Shown in pieces: positions 17,527 through 25,788 of a stretch of 64,000 nucleotides of DNA (its first letter is position 1; every line of letters starts with the position of its first letter). Location of the stretch: NCBI GenBank assembly GCA_934757945.1, contig CAKVLT010000001.1:1-64000 (forward strand), read 5' to 3'. Made by a program: the position numbers and the translations under genes. This DNA is from an uncultured Bulleidia sp. Lineage in GTDB: Bacteria > Bacillota_I > Bacilli_A > Erysipelotrichales > Erysipelotrichaceae. A model generated the notes under the pieces. That model worked only from the letters and a program-made list of their open reading frames with translations. It did not search any database and was not told where the DNA came from.

Positions 17527-17844
17527 ATGGATTCCCAATTAAAGAAGGGTGTTCTGGATGTTTGTGTCCTTACCGCTGTGTATTCCAAAGATTCCTACGG
17601 ATACCAAATTATCAAGGATCTGAAAGATGTGATTGAGATTTCAGAATCCACTCTGTATCCCATCCTGAGAAGACTGGAAAAAAATGGATATCTTACGGTC
17701 TACACTCAGGAACATCATTACAGGCTGCGTAAAATGTACAGCATCACCCATGAAGGAAAGCAAAGAATTGAAGAATATCTCAAAGACTTACAGGAACTGA
17801 AAACTATTACGCATTTTATTGAAAAGGAGATTACGTATGATTGA
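17527..17844 (+). CDS. PadR-family transcriptional regulator
   Basis: The 105-residue protein has the PadR winged helix: KKGVLDVCVLTAVYSKDSYGYQIIKDL, recognition region SESTLYPILRRLEKNGYL, and wing YRLRKMYSITHEGKQRIEEYL. Such regulators usually repress their own operon and respond to small molecules or envelope stress. AAAGGAGG precedes the ATG. Its end overlaps the following HAAS/DUF4097 gene by eight bases, a pairing widespread in Firmicutes. Confidence 0.93.
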   Translation: MDSQLKKGVLDVCVLTAVYSKDSYGYQIIKDLKDVIEISESTLYPILRRLEKNGYLTVYTQEHHYRLRKMYSITHEGKQRIEEYLKDLQELKTITHFIEKEITYD

Positions 17845-18712
17845 AGAATATCTGCAGAAATTACAACAAACCTTACTGGCAAATCACTATGACGATGTAG
17901 AAAATGCCCTGGACTACATTATGGAATGTATCGAAGACAAAAAGGAAGAAGGGTGCAGTGAACAGGAAATCCTGGATACATTCGGCACAGTAGAAACCTT
18001 GGCTTCTTCTATTACCGGCAAACAGGTTAAACCAGCCACCACCTCCTATTCCATCAAACACATTATCACTGAACTGACCAATACAGATCTTGAAATCAGT
18101 GAGTCAGACTGTTTTAACGTGGAAGTCAACTATCCAGATAACGGCAATTATGATGTACACGAAGAAGGAGACACCTTATATATCAAAGAGAAGAAAAACG
18201 GACGCTCTATTTTCTCTTTCTCCAGAAAGATCATCATTTCTTTACCTAAAGACTATCCTCTTTCTACCTTAAAGATTACAGCCGCCACCTCTGATACTCT
18301 GCTGTATCACATCTTCGTTTCTGATGTGCAGGTACAGGCAGATTGCGGAGATTTACACACGGAAGACTGTTTCCTGTCACATGTGGATATTACAGCAAAA
18401 TCCTCAGATATAGACATAGAGAAAGGATCTCTGGAACAGGGGACACTGCATACAGCCTCTGGAGATATTCATATAGAAGATTGTTCCTTAGGTACTGTTT
18501 CCATTACTGCTGCTTCCGGCGATGTGTCCATAGAAGAATCCGATCTGTCACATCTGGATATTTCCACAAATTCCGGAGATGTAGACCTGGATCTTCCATG
18601 TGAAGAAGAACAGTACACCATACATAAAAACTATGAAACAACAGGAACCGGATTAAAACAGATTACTATAAAAACAAAATCCGGAGATATCGACATTGAC
18701 TTTGCCTATTAA
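17837..18712 (+). CDS. HAAS (DUF1700) plus DUF4097 beta-helix protein
   Basis: From ATG 17837 (291 residues) the first 70 residues form a helical HAAS/DUF1700 segment (MIEEYLQKLQQTL, then EDKKEEGCSEQEILDTFGTVETLASSI). Residues 90 to the end are a DUF4097-type repeat protein with recurring S-G-D-[IV]-x-[IL] strands (SGDIHIEDC, SGDVSIEES, SGDVDLDL, SGDIDIDF), as in right-handed beta-helices. No transmembrane helix is visible between the parts. An upstream start exists but GGAG lies 6 nt before the chosen ATG. It is thought to work with the co-encoded PadR, possibly in envelope sensing; the exact role is unknown. Confidence 0.85.
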   Translation: MIEEYLQKLQQTLLANHYDDVENALDYIMECIEDKKEEGCSEQEILDTFGTVETLASSITGKQVKPATTSYSIKHIITELTNTDLEISESDCFNVEVNYPDNGNYDVHEEGDTLYIKEKKNGRSIFSFSRKIIISLPKDYPLSTLKITAATSDTLLYHIFVSDVQVQADCGDLHTEDCFLSHVDITAKSSDIDIEKGSLEQGTLHTASGDIHIEDCSLGTVSITAASGDVSIEESDLSHLDISTNSGDVDLDLPCEEEQYTIHKNYETTGTGLKQITIKTKSGDIDIDFAY

Positions 18713-18727
18713 ATACTGAAACCAAAA

Positions 18728-18768
18728 AACCTCTTTGTACTTCACTACAAGTGTCATACAGAGAGGTT
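18728..18768. terminator. Bidirectional terminator between DUF4097 gene and proA
   Basis: AACCTCTTTGTA and TACAGAGAGGTT form a 12-bp stem with one non-Watson-Crick position. On the minus strand it ends in six T; on the plus strand it is followed by CTTTCTATTTTTC. It serves both convergent units. Confidence 0.85.
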
Positions 18769-18772
18769 CTTT

Positions 18773-20065
18773 CTATTTTTCTTTTGTATAGCATGGAACA
18801 CTCACAGATTCTCTTATCTGTCCGTTACCATGAATGATATATTTATATGTACATAGTTCTTCCAGTCCCATAGGGCCTCTTGCATGCAGTTTCTGAGTAC
18901 TGATACCCATTTCACAGCCCAGACCAAATTCACCTCCGTCAGTAAATCTTGTGCTGGCATTGACGTAGACAGCTGCACTGTCCACACATCTTGTAAAAAG
19001 ATCTGCATTCTTTTGAGAATTGGTAAGAATCGTTTCGGAATGATGTGTAGAATGCAAAGCAATGTGATGAATAGCTTCCTGTACATCTTCTACAACCCCG
19101 ACACTCATCTTATAGTCCATATATTCTGTATCATAGTCTGCATCCTGTAAGGGGATACCGGGAATGATTTTCCCGGCAGTTTCATCCACATGCATTTCTA
19201 CTTGTGGCAACCCTTTTTTCTGCTTTTCTGTAACCAGCCTCTGATACAGTAATGGTAAAAAGGTGCCGGCAATATTTTTATGTACAAGTACGGTCTCTAT
19301 GGCATTACATACACTTGGTCTGCTGGTTTTGGCATTATCAATGACATTTAATGCCATTTCCACATCTGCACTTTCATCCACAAACACATGACAGATACCA
19401 GTACCTGTTTCAATACATGGCACCGTAGCATTTTCAACACATGCCTGTATCAGTCTTTTTCCGCCTCTTGGAATCAATAAATCTACCAATCCTCTTGCCT
19501 GCATCAATTCCGTAGCACTTGCATGACTTGTATCCTGCACAAGGCTGATACATTCTTCAGGCAATCCTGCACGTACAATACCTTTTCTTAAAGCCACTAC
19601 AATAGCATTACAGGTATTCCATGCCTCATGACCACATCGTAAAATACAGGCACTTCCTGCTTTTAAGGAAAGTGCAGCAGCATCACTTGTAACATTTGGT
19701 CTGCTTTCATAAATGATAGCAATGACTCCCATTGGTATACTGACTTTATCTATCTTTAAACCATTGGGTCTTTCTATGGTTTTCAATACTTTGCCCACTG
19801 GATCATCCAGATACATCACATCCAAAATACCTTTGGCCATAGCCTGTATCCTATCTTCATTCAGCATAAGTCTGTCCAGCATTACTTCAGAGATGTGTTG
19901 TCTTGCGGCATCCATATCTTTTTTATTTACCTCAAGAATTGAAGCTGTATTTTCTACAAGGGATTGTGCCATAGACTGCAGAGCATTATTTTTTACCTCT
20001 GTATCTGTCAGAGCAAGAAACAGTTTGGCTTTCTGACTTTGTTGAAGTATTTCCTTAGTCGTCAT
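18773..20065 (-). CDS. proA: Glutamate-5-semialdehyde dehydrogenase
   Basis: The second proline-synthesis enzyme reduces gamma-glutamyl phosphate with NADPH. From ATG 20065 (430 residues) it shows VSIPMGVIAIIYESRPNVTSDAAALSLKAGSACILR, GLVDLLIPRGG and the catalytic Cys in KTSRPSVCNAIETVLVH, with ASTRFTDGGEFGLGCEMGISTQKLHARGPMG near the end. The frame extends 24 codons further upstream into proB, but the family start and the normal length favour MTTKEILQQ, with a weak GGGG as ribosome site. It overlaps proB by 11 nt, so translation is probably coupled. Confidence 0.96.
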   Translation of the reverse strand: MTTKEILQQSQKAKLFLALTDTEVKNNALQSMAQSLVENTASILEVNKKDMDAARQHISEVMLDRLMLNEDRIQAMAKGILDVMYLDDPVGKVLKTIERPNGLKIDKVSIPMGVIAIIYESRPNVTSDAAALSLKAGSACILRCGHEAWNTCNAIVVALRKGIVRAGLPEECISLVQDTSHASATELMQARGLVDLLIPRGGKRLIQACVENATVPCIETGTGICHVFVDESADVEMALNVIDNAKTSRPSVCNAIETVLVHKNIAGTFLPLLYQRLVTEKQKKGLPQVEMHVDETAGKIIPGIPLQDADYDTEYMDYKMSVGVVEDVQEAIHHIALHSTHHSETILTNSQKNADLFTRCVDSAAVYVNASTRFTDGGEFGLGCEMGISTQKLHARGPMGLEELCTYKYIIHGNGQIRESVSVPCYTKEK

Positions 20066-20828
20066 GTCTTTGCCCCATAAATCTTGTGCCAACTGATTTA
20101 CCATCCATAATATCGTATAACACGATTGGGTTAGCACCGTTTGTAATAATCATATCTGTTCCTGCTTCTGTAACCATCTTTGCGGCAGAAATCTTTGTCT
20201 GCATACCACCTGTACCTAAAGCAGTACCTGCGCCTCCTGCAAGAGCTTCTATGTCTTCGGTTATCTCTGCAACTACAGGTATCAGTTTAGCTTCAGGATC
20301 TTTATGCGGATCACTTGTATACAGGCCTTCGATATCTGAAAGTAATACCACCATATCTGCATGAATACATTTCGCTACCAGTGCGGCAAGGGTGTCATTA
20401 TCTCCTACAGAATATTCCTCACAAGCTACAGAGTCATTTTCATTAATAATAGGAATAACACGTAGCTGTAATAATCTTTCCAGTGTATTAGAAAGATTAT
20501 GTAATCTTTCAGAATCTTCAAAATCCTGCCATGTCAGCAGCATCTGTGCCACTGTATGGTTGTACATACCAAACAGTCTGTCATAGGTATACATCAGTTC
20601 ACACTGTCCTACAGCTGCAGCTGCCTGTTTTGTAATCATGTCCGAAGGTCTTTCAATCTGTAATTTTCCTACACCAAGACCCGTTGCAGCACTGGAAACC
20701 ACTACCAGTTCATGTCCTGCATTAGCAATATCACTCCATACTTTCACAAGTTGTTCTACATGACGGATGTCCATACCTCCAGCTTCATGCATTAAAGTAC
20801 TTGTGCCTACTTTTACTACTATTCTCAT
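20055..20828 (-). CDS. proB: Glutamate 5-kinase, short form
   Basis: This 257-residue amino-acid kinase phosphorylates glutamate, the first and normally proline-inhibited step. Motifs are VVKVGTSTLMHE, VVVSSAATGLGVGKL, PIINENDSVACEE, VGDNDTLAALVAKCIHADMVVLLSDIEGLYTSDP and the C-terminal GTALGTGGMQTKISAAKMVTEAGTDMII. The PUA domain of about 100 residues found in the long E. coli-type enzyme is missing; short forms are common in Firmicutes. It sits 3 nt after proC and overlaps proA. Confidence 0.96.
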   Translation of the reverse strand: MRIVVKVGTSTLMHEAGGMDIRHVEQLVKVWSDIANAGHELVVVSSAATGLGVGKLQIERPSDMITKQAAAAVGQCELMYTYDRLFGMYNHTVAQMLLTWQDFEDSERLHNLSNTLERLLQLRVIPIINENDSVACEEYSVGDNDTLAALVAKCIHADMVVLLSDIEGLYTSDPHKDPEAKLIPVVAEITEDIEALAGGAGTALGTGGMQTKISAAKMVTEAGTDMIITNGANPIVLYDIMDGKSVGTRFMGQRHDD

Positions 20829-20831
20829 ATA

Positions 20832-21632
20832 TTATTTTCCTAAATCCTTTGTCTTTTCATATGCAGCAATAACACTGTCCATTACCGTCCCTCTGAATCC
20901 ATGTTCTTCCAGAGTTCTTACACCCTGAATAGTGGAGCCACCCGGAGAACACACCTCATCTTTTAACTGTCCTGGATGTTTACCTGTTTCCAATACCATG
21001 GAAGCACTGCCAAACACCATCTGTGCAGCATATGTCATAGCCTTCTGTCTTGGCAAGCCACAAGCCACTCCACCATCTGCCAGTGCTTCTATAAAAGCAT
21101 ATACAAAAGCAGGTCCGCATCCTGAAACACTGCTTGCGGCATCCATATCTTTTTCACTTACTTCATCCAGTACCCCACACAGTTTCATTGCCTGTACCCA
21201 TGTGTCTAACTGTGTATCGTTTACATTCTGATAACAATACTGAATCATCCCTTTACCTAACAGTACGGGGGTATTGGGCATGATACGGATAATGGGGTAA
21301 GTACCCTGTACCATATCCAGAAGTTTGGACATGGATAGGCCAGTTGCCATACTGACAAGTACAAAAGAACCTGTATCTCTTCCTTTTAAAATATCCGCAA
21401 TACCTTCCAGCATATCTTTCATCATCTGCGGTTTTACACACAGGAAGATATAGTCACATGTAGAAGCCACTTCTTCATTTGTGCCATATACACATCCTAA
21501 TTCCTGTGCAAGATTTTCTGCTTTAGACAGTGTTCTGTTAGCCAGTAACACTTCCTTTGGATCTACAACGGCACACAGTGCTTTAGCTACTGCGCCTCCC
21601 ATATTTCCACATCCTATAAAACCATATCGCAT
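20832..21632 (-). CDS. proC: Pyrroline-5-carboxylate reductase
   Basis: The 266-residue enzyme makes proline from pyrroline-5-carboxylate with NAD(P)H. It has the nucleotide-binding start MRYGFIGCGNMGGAVAKAL, IRIMPNTPVLLGKGM, the substrate region SVSGCGPAFVYAFIEALADGGVACGLPRQKAM and the C-terminal SPGGSTIQGVRTLEEHGFRGTVMDSV. It leads the proC-proB-proA operon, so the whole pathway from glutamate is encoded here. AGAGGGG precedes the start. Confidence 0.96.
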   Translation of the reverse strand: MRYGFIGCGNMGGAVAKALCAVVDPKEVLLANRTLSKAENLAQELGCVYGTNEEVASTCDYIFLCVKPQMMKDMLEGIADILKGRDTGSFVLVSMATGLSMSKLLDMVQGTYPIIRIMPNTPVLLGKGMIQYCYQNVNDTQLDTWVQAMKLCGVLDEVSEKDMDAASSVSGCGPAFVYAFIEALADGGVACGLPRQKAMTYAAQMVFGSASMVLETGKHPGQLKDEVCSPGGSTIQGVRTLEEHGFRGTVMDSVIAAYEKTKDLGK

Positions 21633-21668
21633 ACGTACATACCCCTCTTTTTCTTTTTGCTAACAACA

Positions 21669-21696
21669 ATAGTACTATTTTCTTTTTATTTCTCAA
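21669..21696 (-). promoter_or_regulatory. Promoter of proCBA
   Basis: On the minus strand TTGAGA (21696-21691), 16 nt, TACTAT (21674-21669), about 37 nt before the proC start. No leader structure is seen between it and the gene. Confidence 0.6.
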
Positions 21697-21706
21697 GGAC
21701 ACAAAG

Positions 21707-21747
21707 AAAAAAGTGTGGAATCTGCATGATATACACAGATTCCACAC
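21707..21747 (-). terminator. Strong terminator after the Rpn pseudogene
   Basis: A perfect 12-bp stem on the minus strand (GTGTGGAATCTG and CAGATTCCACAC) with an 11-base loop is followed by six T. It insulates proC from the decayed gene upstream. Confidence 0.9.
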
Positions 21748-21762
21748 AACTGACAGATAAAA

Positions 21763-22106
21763 TTATTCACTCCAATGCCGTACCATCATCTCAATATCTT
21801 CCTCACGCCATTCCACTTTCTCTGGCAAGATTTTGAATAGTCTTTTCATCCATGCCTGTCACATCCTGTATAAAAGAAATATTCATATTTTTCTTCAGCA
21901 CTTCCCTGCTGGATACCTTTTTCTTCTCTTACCTGCATAAGTTCTTCTAGCTGCATATATTGACTCCTTATGTATTTGTCTTTCCTTAATTTCTGTACCT
22001 TCAGCTCGATTTCTCGGGAAAAGGTGCCTGTAGCTTCATGTGTCTGAATGTAGTGATAAAACCACTTTAAATCAGGATCTTCTACATTCAAAGCTGTTGT
22101 GTTCAT
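21763..22106 (-). pseudogene. C-terminal remnant of an Rpn/PD-(D/E)XK nuclease-family gene, frameshifted
   Basis: The frame from 22106 begins with LNVEDPDLKWFYHYIQTH, then SREIELKVQKLRKDKYIRSQYMQLEELMQ, which matches the tail of Rpn-type putative transposase/recombination-promoting nucleases. The nuclease core that should precede it is gone. After the Q-V-R-E-E-K-G-I-Q-Q-G repeat-like stretch, a run of five A coincides with a frame change: the expected tail FIQDVTGMDEKTIQNLARESG continues in another frame, and a last piece WREEDIEMMVRHWSE in a third. So the gene is truncated at its start and has at least one, probably two, frameshifts. No function is expected. Confidence 0.75.
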
Positions 22107-22142
22107 ATATACTGTATATCGTTCATCTTCTCAAAAAAAGAG

Positions 22143-22186
22143 AAAAATGCAGAAGAATTTCCATTTAAGGAATCTCTTCCGCATTT
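22143..22186 (-). terminator. Terminator of the ECF S-component gene
   Basis: On the minus strand an 18-base arm AAATGCGGAAGAGATTCC pairs with GGAAATTCTTCTGCATTT (a few mismatches) and runs into TTTCTC. Confidence 0.85.
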
Positions 22187-22205
22187 TGACTGACAATACT
22201 GATTC

Positions 22206-22796
22206 TTAATCCTTTGGTGCAATCTTCTGTAAGACACCGTTAGACTTTAATCTAGGATAAATTGCCACATATAACGCTGAAGCAATTACAATAGCCAGTA
22301 CAGCATTCACACCTGTTGTAACAAATTTAGCCACTGCTAAATACGTAGCTGCTTTTTCAGCATTTCCCAAAGCAATCAAATAATATAAATAAGAGATAAC
22401 TGGCTCACCAATCATGTTAAATACCATACCACCTGTGCAGGACAGTACAACACTTCTGTATAAGTCTTTACCTGTCTTCTTTGTGATGTGGAATACTTTA
22501 TGTGCAAGCAAACCGGTCACAAGTCCAATACCCATTTTCAGAATCAATGTTTTTGGTGCTACTGTAATATATACAGGATCTAACAGATCACCGATGCCCA
22601 TACCTACAGCACCTGCAATACCACCAGGCACCCCACCCAGCAATAATGCGGCCAATACACAGAATGTGTTTCCCAGATGGAATGAAGTAAAGCCAACTGG
22701 TGTTGGAATCTTAATCTGTAAGAAAGTGAAAGATACATAACATAAAGCTATCATCAATGCTGTTACAGCAAGCTTCAAAGTTTTTTCGTTTTTCAT
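22206..22796 (-). CDS. ECF transporter S component (PF07155-like)
   Basis: This 196-residue membrane protein has about six hydrophobic segments (residues 8-28, 42-62, 78-98, 116-136, 138-156, 160-182) and the early A-L-x-x-A-L-x-Y-V motif used by S components to dock on the shared T and ATPase subunits. FTSFHLGNTFCVLAALLLGGVPGGIAGAVGMGIGDLL matches the riboflavin-transporter-like S family, whose members bind various vitamins or nucleobases. No EcfA or EcfT is nearby, so it is of the group II type that uses a shared module. The ligand cannot be assigned, and no riboswitch is seen upstream. Confidence 0.85.
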   Translation of the reverse strand: MKNEKTLKLAVTALMIALCYVSFTFLQIKIPTPVGFTSFHLGNTFCVLAALLLGGVPGGIAGAVGMGIGDLLDPVYITVAPKTLILKMGIGLVTGLLAHKVFHITKKTGKDLYRSVVLSCTGGMVFNMIGEPVISYLYYLIALGNAEKAATYLAVAKFVTTGVNAVLAIVIASALYVAIYPRLKSNGVLQKIAPKD

Positions 22797-22892
22797 ATGT
22801 CTAATCTCCTATGCACACTAAGATACTCACTGCACAGAAGAATAAAAAGGACCAGTTCACATTATTTTTATATGTCCAGTATTCACTTTTTA

Positions 22893-23435
22893 TTATTTTT
22901 GTCCTTGAATCACCATCTCTACCTTAGGCACGACCATATTCCTGAGGCTTCTGTAAGTACTGGCAGTAGCCCAGATATATACACAACCTGTGAATAACGT
23001 CTGTAAGGTAGAAGCCATTTCTTTTTGACCAGTTTCTTTACACAGTTCTTCCAGATAGTAATAAAAAGGATGTCTTGCCGTACCAGTCCTTGTATTGATC
23101 ATCTTCTGTATAACATTGAGATACAGTGCTCTTTTTACCACCTCAACCCCCATCTCTTCATAATAAGAAGCTAAAGAAGAAAACAGGAATACTACTTTTT
23201 CCTGATATGTAGAATACACATCTACTTCCTGACGTAATTCTTCTATATTCATTTTAGAAGAATCAAACTGTTCCAGGATAATATCATCTTTACTGTCAAA
23301 GTAATAGTAAAAGGTATTTTTGGAAATATTCGCAGCCTTAGCTATATCAATGACCGTCACCGCATCAAATCCTTTTTCTTTAAATAAAGCCAGTGCTTTA
23401 TACCGAATTTCCTTTTTCTTTTCTGTCCCCTTCAT
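22893..23435 (-). CDS. TetR/AcrR-family repressor
   Basis: This 180-residue protein starts with a clear TetR DNA-binding domain: KEIRYKALALFKEKGFDAVTVIDIAKAANISKNTFYYYFDSKDDIILEQF (residues 8-57). The C-terminal ligand domain is not recognisable to a subfamily. GGAGGTG lies 8 nt before the start. It is transcribed away from the MupG-type glycosidase gene, and a 30-bp perfect palindrome lies between them, so it probably represses that gene and itself. An inducer linked to cell-wall sugar recycling is an inference from the neighbour. Confidence 0.92.
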   Translation of the reverse strand: MKGTEKKKEIRYKALALFKEKGFDAVTVIDIAKAANISKNTFYYYFDSKDDIILEQFDSSKMNIEELRQEVDVYSTYQEKVVFLFSSLASYYEEMGVEVVKRALYLNVIQKMINTRTGTARHPFYYYLEELCKETGQKEMASTLQTLFTGCVYIWATASTYRSLRNMVVPKVEMVIQGQK

Positions 23436-23449
23436 ATATTCGCACCTCC

Positions 23450-23463
23450 TGTAAGCGGTTTCT
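23450..23463. promoter_or_regulatory. cre-like site between tetR and mupG
   Basis: TGTAAGCGGTTTCT matches the Gram-positive catabolite-response consensus TGWAARCGYTWNCW at 13 of 14 positions. It lies just upstream of the palindrome and would put the muropeptide-sugar gene under carbon catabolite control. Confidence 0.55.
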
Positions 23464-23469
23464 GTTTAC

Positions 23470-23499
23470 ATAATTATATTACCGCGGTAATATAATTAT
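23470..23499. promoter_or_regulatory. 30-bp perfect palindrome, likely TetR operator
   Basis: Each arm is 15 bases; the centre is ATTACCGCGGTAAT and the flanks are TATAATTAT-like, so the site also offers -10 sequences for both directions. It lies between the divergent tetR and mupG start codons, 35 bp from the first and 22 bp from the second. Its length and perfection fit a TetR dimer pair. Confidence 0.75.
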
Positions 23500-23521
23500 A
23501 CAACAAGGAGTGAAAAAAAAT

Positions 23522-24697
23522 ATGAGTGAAATTGGTGTTTCCGTATATCCTGACCTCAGTCCTATTGAAGACATTGAAGCCTATTTAAAACTGGCTTCCA
23601 AATATGGGGTCACACGTGTATTCTCAAGTATGTTCTCTGTGGAAGGTACAAATGAAGAAATTCTGGACTATTTCCGTAACTTCATCCGTATCGCCCATGA
23701 AAATCACATGGAAGTATCTTTGGACGTCAATCCTCAGTTCTTAACAAAACTGGGTGTTACCCCTGAAGATATTTCTTTATTCCATGAGATTGGTTGTGAT
23801 ATCCTGAGACTGGATATGTGCTATGGTCCTGAAAAAGACTATATCTTATGTAACAACCCTTATGGTATTAAGATTCAGTTAAATGCGTCCATGGGTGTGG
23901 CTAAAGAACTGGAATACTTAAAGGAAAAAGGTATTACCCGTGACCAGTTACTGTTAGGACACAACTTCTATCCTCAAAGATATACAGGATTAAAGTGGAA
24001 GTCTTTCTTGAAAACAAATGAAGGCTTATTCCCTTATGGCTATCCTGTAGATGCCTTTGTAGCGTCTACTGCAGAAGGTACACATGGTGTATGGGATGCT
24101 GTATGTGGTTTACCAACAGTAGAAAGAATGAGAGATCTTCCTGTTGATCTGCAGGTAAGAGAATTACTGGCAGTAGGCATTGAAAATATTCTTATCGGTA
24201 ATGCTTATGCAAGTGAAGAAGAATTCAAAGCTATTCAGTATGTCATGAGTGCCAAACCAAGAGATATCAAAGATTCTCCAGTCTATGAAATGTTAAAGGG
24301 ATTCTCTTTAATGGGTGAGCAGAAACCAGAAAAGATTCTGAAAGTAGTCTGTGATAAGGACATTACAGACGAAGAAAGATTCTTCTTATTTGATGTGTTC
24401 CCTCAGACAGACTGGGGTGACAGCTCTGAATGGATCTGGAGAAGCCGTATCGGAAGATTCTTAAATAAGAACCATCCTGTACCTCACAGAATCGTTTATC
24501 AGCCAACATTTGCACCTGGTGACATCGTCATCGTTAACGATAACTATAAGCACTATGCAGGTGAAATTCAGATTGTAAGAGAACCAATCATCAATGATGG
24601 CACAAGAAACCGTATTGGTCATCTTGCCCCACATGAAGAAGAAATGTTTGAACTGATTAAAGACGGAGACAACGTTCGTTTCCTGGAAGAGAAATAA
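23522..24697 (+). CDS. mupG: MupG-type 6-phospho-N-acetylmuramidase (DUF871 family)
   Basis: The 391-residue protein is a TIM-barrel protein of the DUF871/MupG family. It starts MSEIGVSVYPDLSPIEDIEAYLKLASKYGVTRVFSSMF, has NPQFLTKLG, LRLDMCYGP, NASMG and LGHNFYPQRYTGL, and ends with a small C-terminal domain (FAPGDIVIVNDNYKHYAGEIQIV). The characterised member cleaves MurNAc-6-phosphate-GlcNAc from recycled peptidoglycan; other members act on related phospho-disaccharides. ATG 23522 is chosen although AAGGAG lies a slightly long 11 nt upstream; a GTG at 23510 abuts that site and is unlikely. It has its own terminator and sits opposite a TetR gene. Confidence 0.87.
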   Translation: MSEIGVSVYPDLSPIEDIEAYLKLASKYGVTRVFSSMFSVEGTNEEILDYFRNFIRIAHENHMEVSLDVNPQFLTKLGVTPEDISLFHEIGCDILRLDMCYGPEKDYILCNNPYGIKIQLNASMGVAKELEYLKEKGITRDQLLLGHNFYPQRYTGLKWKSFLKTNEGLFPYGYPVDAFVASTAEGTHGVWDAVCGLPTVERMRDLPVDLQVRELLAVGIENILIGNAYASEEEFKAIQYVMSAKPRDIKDSPVYEMLKGFSLMGEQKPEKILKVVCDKDITDEERFFLFDVFPQTDWGDSSEWIWRSRIGRFLNKNHPVPHRIVYQPTFAPGDIVIVNDNYKHYAGEIQIVREPIINDGTRNRIGHLAPHEEEMFELIKDGDNVRFLEEK

Positions 24698-24703
24698 TCT
24701 GAA

Positions 24704-24729
24704 AAGAAGAGAGCAATCTCTTCTTTTTT
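24704..24729 (+). terminator. Terminator of mupG
   Basis: AAGAAGAGA-GCAA-TCTCTTCTT is a perfect 9-bp stem followed by TTTT. Confidence 0.88.
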
Positions 24730-24761
24730 AGTGGTAGACTAGACGCAAGAGGTAAAACGAT

Positions 24762-25763
24762 ATGATGATAGAAAACTACCATTCTGTACTGGATGTACGT
24801 ACTACACAACAGGCAATCAAATATATTCGCGACACATTTCAAAGAGAATTCGGCAAAGAAATGTGTCTGGAAAGAATCAGTGCCCCATTATTTGTTACTA
24901 AAAAATCAGGATTAAACGATAACCTGAATGGATTTGAACGACCTGTTTCCTTTGATGCCCAGGATCTTCCTGGAGATACTCTGGAAGTCGTACATTCTTT
25001 AGCCAAATGGAAAAGATATGCACTAAAGAAATATGATTTCAAAACAGGTGAAGGACTGTATACAAACATGAATGCCATACGCAGAGATGAAAAGCTGGAT
25101 AACCTGCATTCCATGTATGTCGATCAGTGGGACTGGGAAAGAGTCATCACCAAAGAGGAAAGAACAGATGAAGTACTGGAAAATACTGTTCGTACCATTT
25201 TCAAAATTATCAAACATATGGAACATGAAGTATGGTACAAATACCCTGAAGCTGTATGTCACCTGGCAGACGATGTATTCTTTATCACTTCTCAACAACT
25301 GGAAGATATGTATCCGGACCTGAGTGTAAAAGAAAGAGAAAACAGAATCACAAAAGAAAAAGGCTGTGTATTCATCAAACAGATTGGCTGGCCTTTAAAG
25401 CGCAGTAAGAAACCGCATGACGGAAGAGCTCCGGACTATGATGACTGGAATCTTAACGGAGATTTATTATTCTATCTGCCTGTACTGGATATTGCCCTGG
25501 AAATATCTTCCATGGGTATCCGTGTAGATGAAAAATCCATTGTGGATCAATGTAAAGCTTCTCATTGTGAAGGAAGACTCACGTTGCCTTATCACTCCTC
25601 CATTCTCAATTCAGAACTACCTTATACTATAGGCGGTGGTATTGGTCAGTCCAGACTATGTATGTTATTGCTGAATAAGGCACACATCGGAGAAGTACAG
25701 GCTTCCATCTGGCCTGAAAAGCTCATGGAAGAGTGTGAAAAACAGGGAATTCATTTACTATAG
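24762..25763 (+). CDS. asnA: Aspartate-ammonia ligase
   Basis: At 333 residues this is the ammonia-dependent asparagine synthetase, built like a class II aminoacyl-tRNA synthetase core. Clear family parts are [94 protein letters not shown] and the C-terminal [32 protein letters not shown]. It makes Asn from Asp, ammonia and ATP. AGAGG lies 9 nt before the ATG. The NlpC/P60 gene begins 25 nt after its stop, but that gene seems to have a promoter of its own. Confidence 0.97.
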   Translation: MMIENYHSVLDVRTTQQAIKYIRDTFQREFGKEMCLERISAPLFVTKKSGLNDNLNGFERPVSFDAQDLPGDTLEVVHSLAKWKRYALKKYDFKTGEGLYTNMNAIRRDEKLDNLHSMYVDQWDWERVITKEERTDEVLENTVRTIFKIIKHMEHEVWYKYPEAVCHLADDVFFITSQQLEDMYPDLSVKERENRITKEKGCVFIKQIGWPLKRSKKPHDGRAPDYDDWNLNGDLLFYLPVLDIALEISSMGIRVDEKSIVDQCKASHCEGRLTLPYHSSILNSELPYTIGGGIGQSRLCMLLLNKAHIGEVQASIWPEKLMEECEKQGIHLL

Positions 25764-25788
25764 TCACAATTTACAGTACACTGAAATT

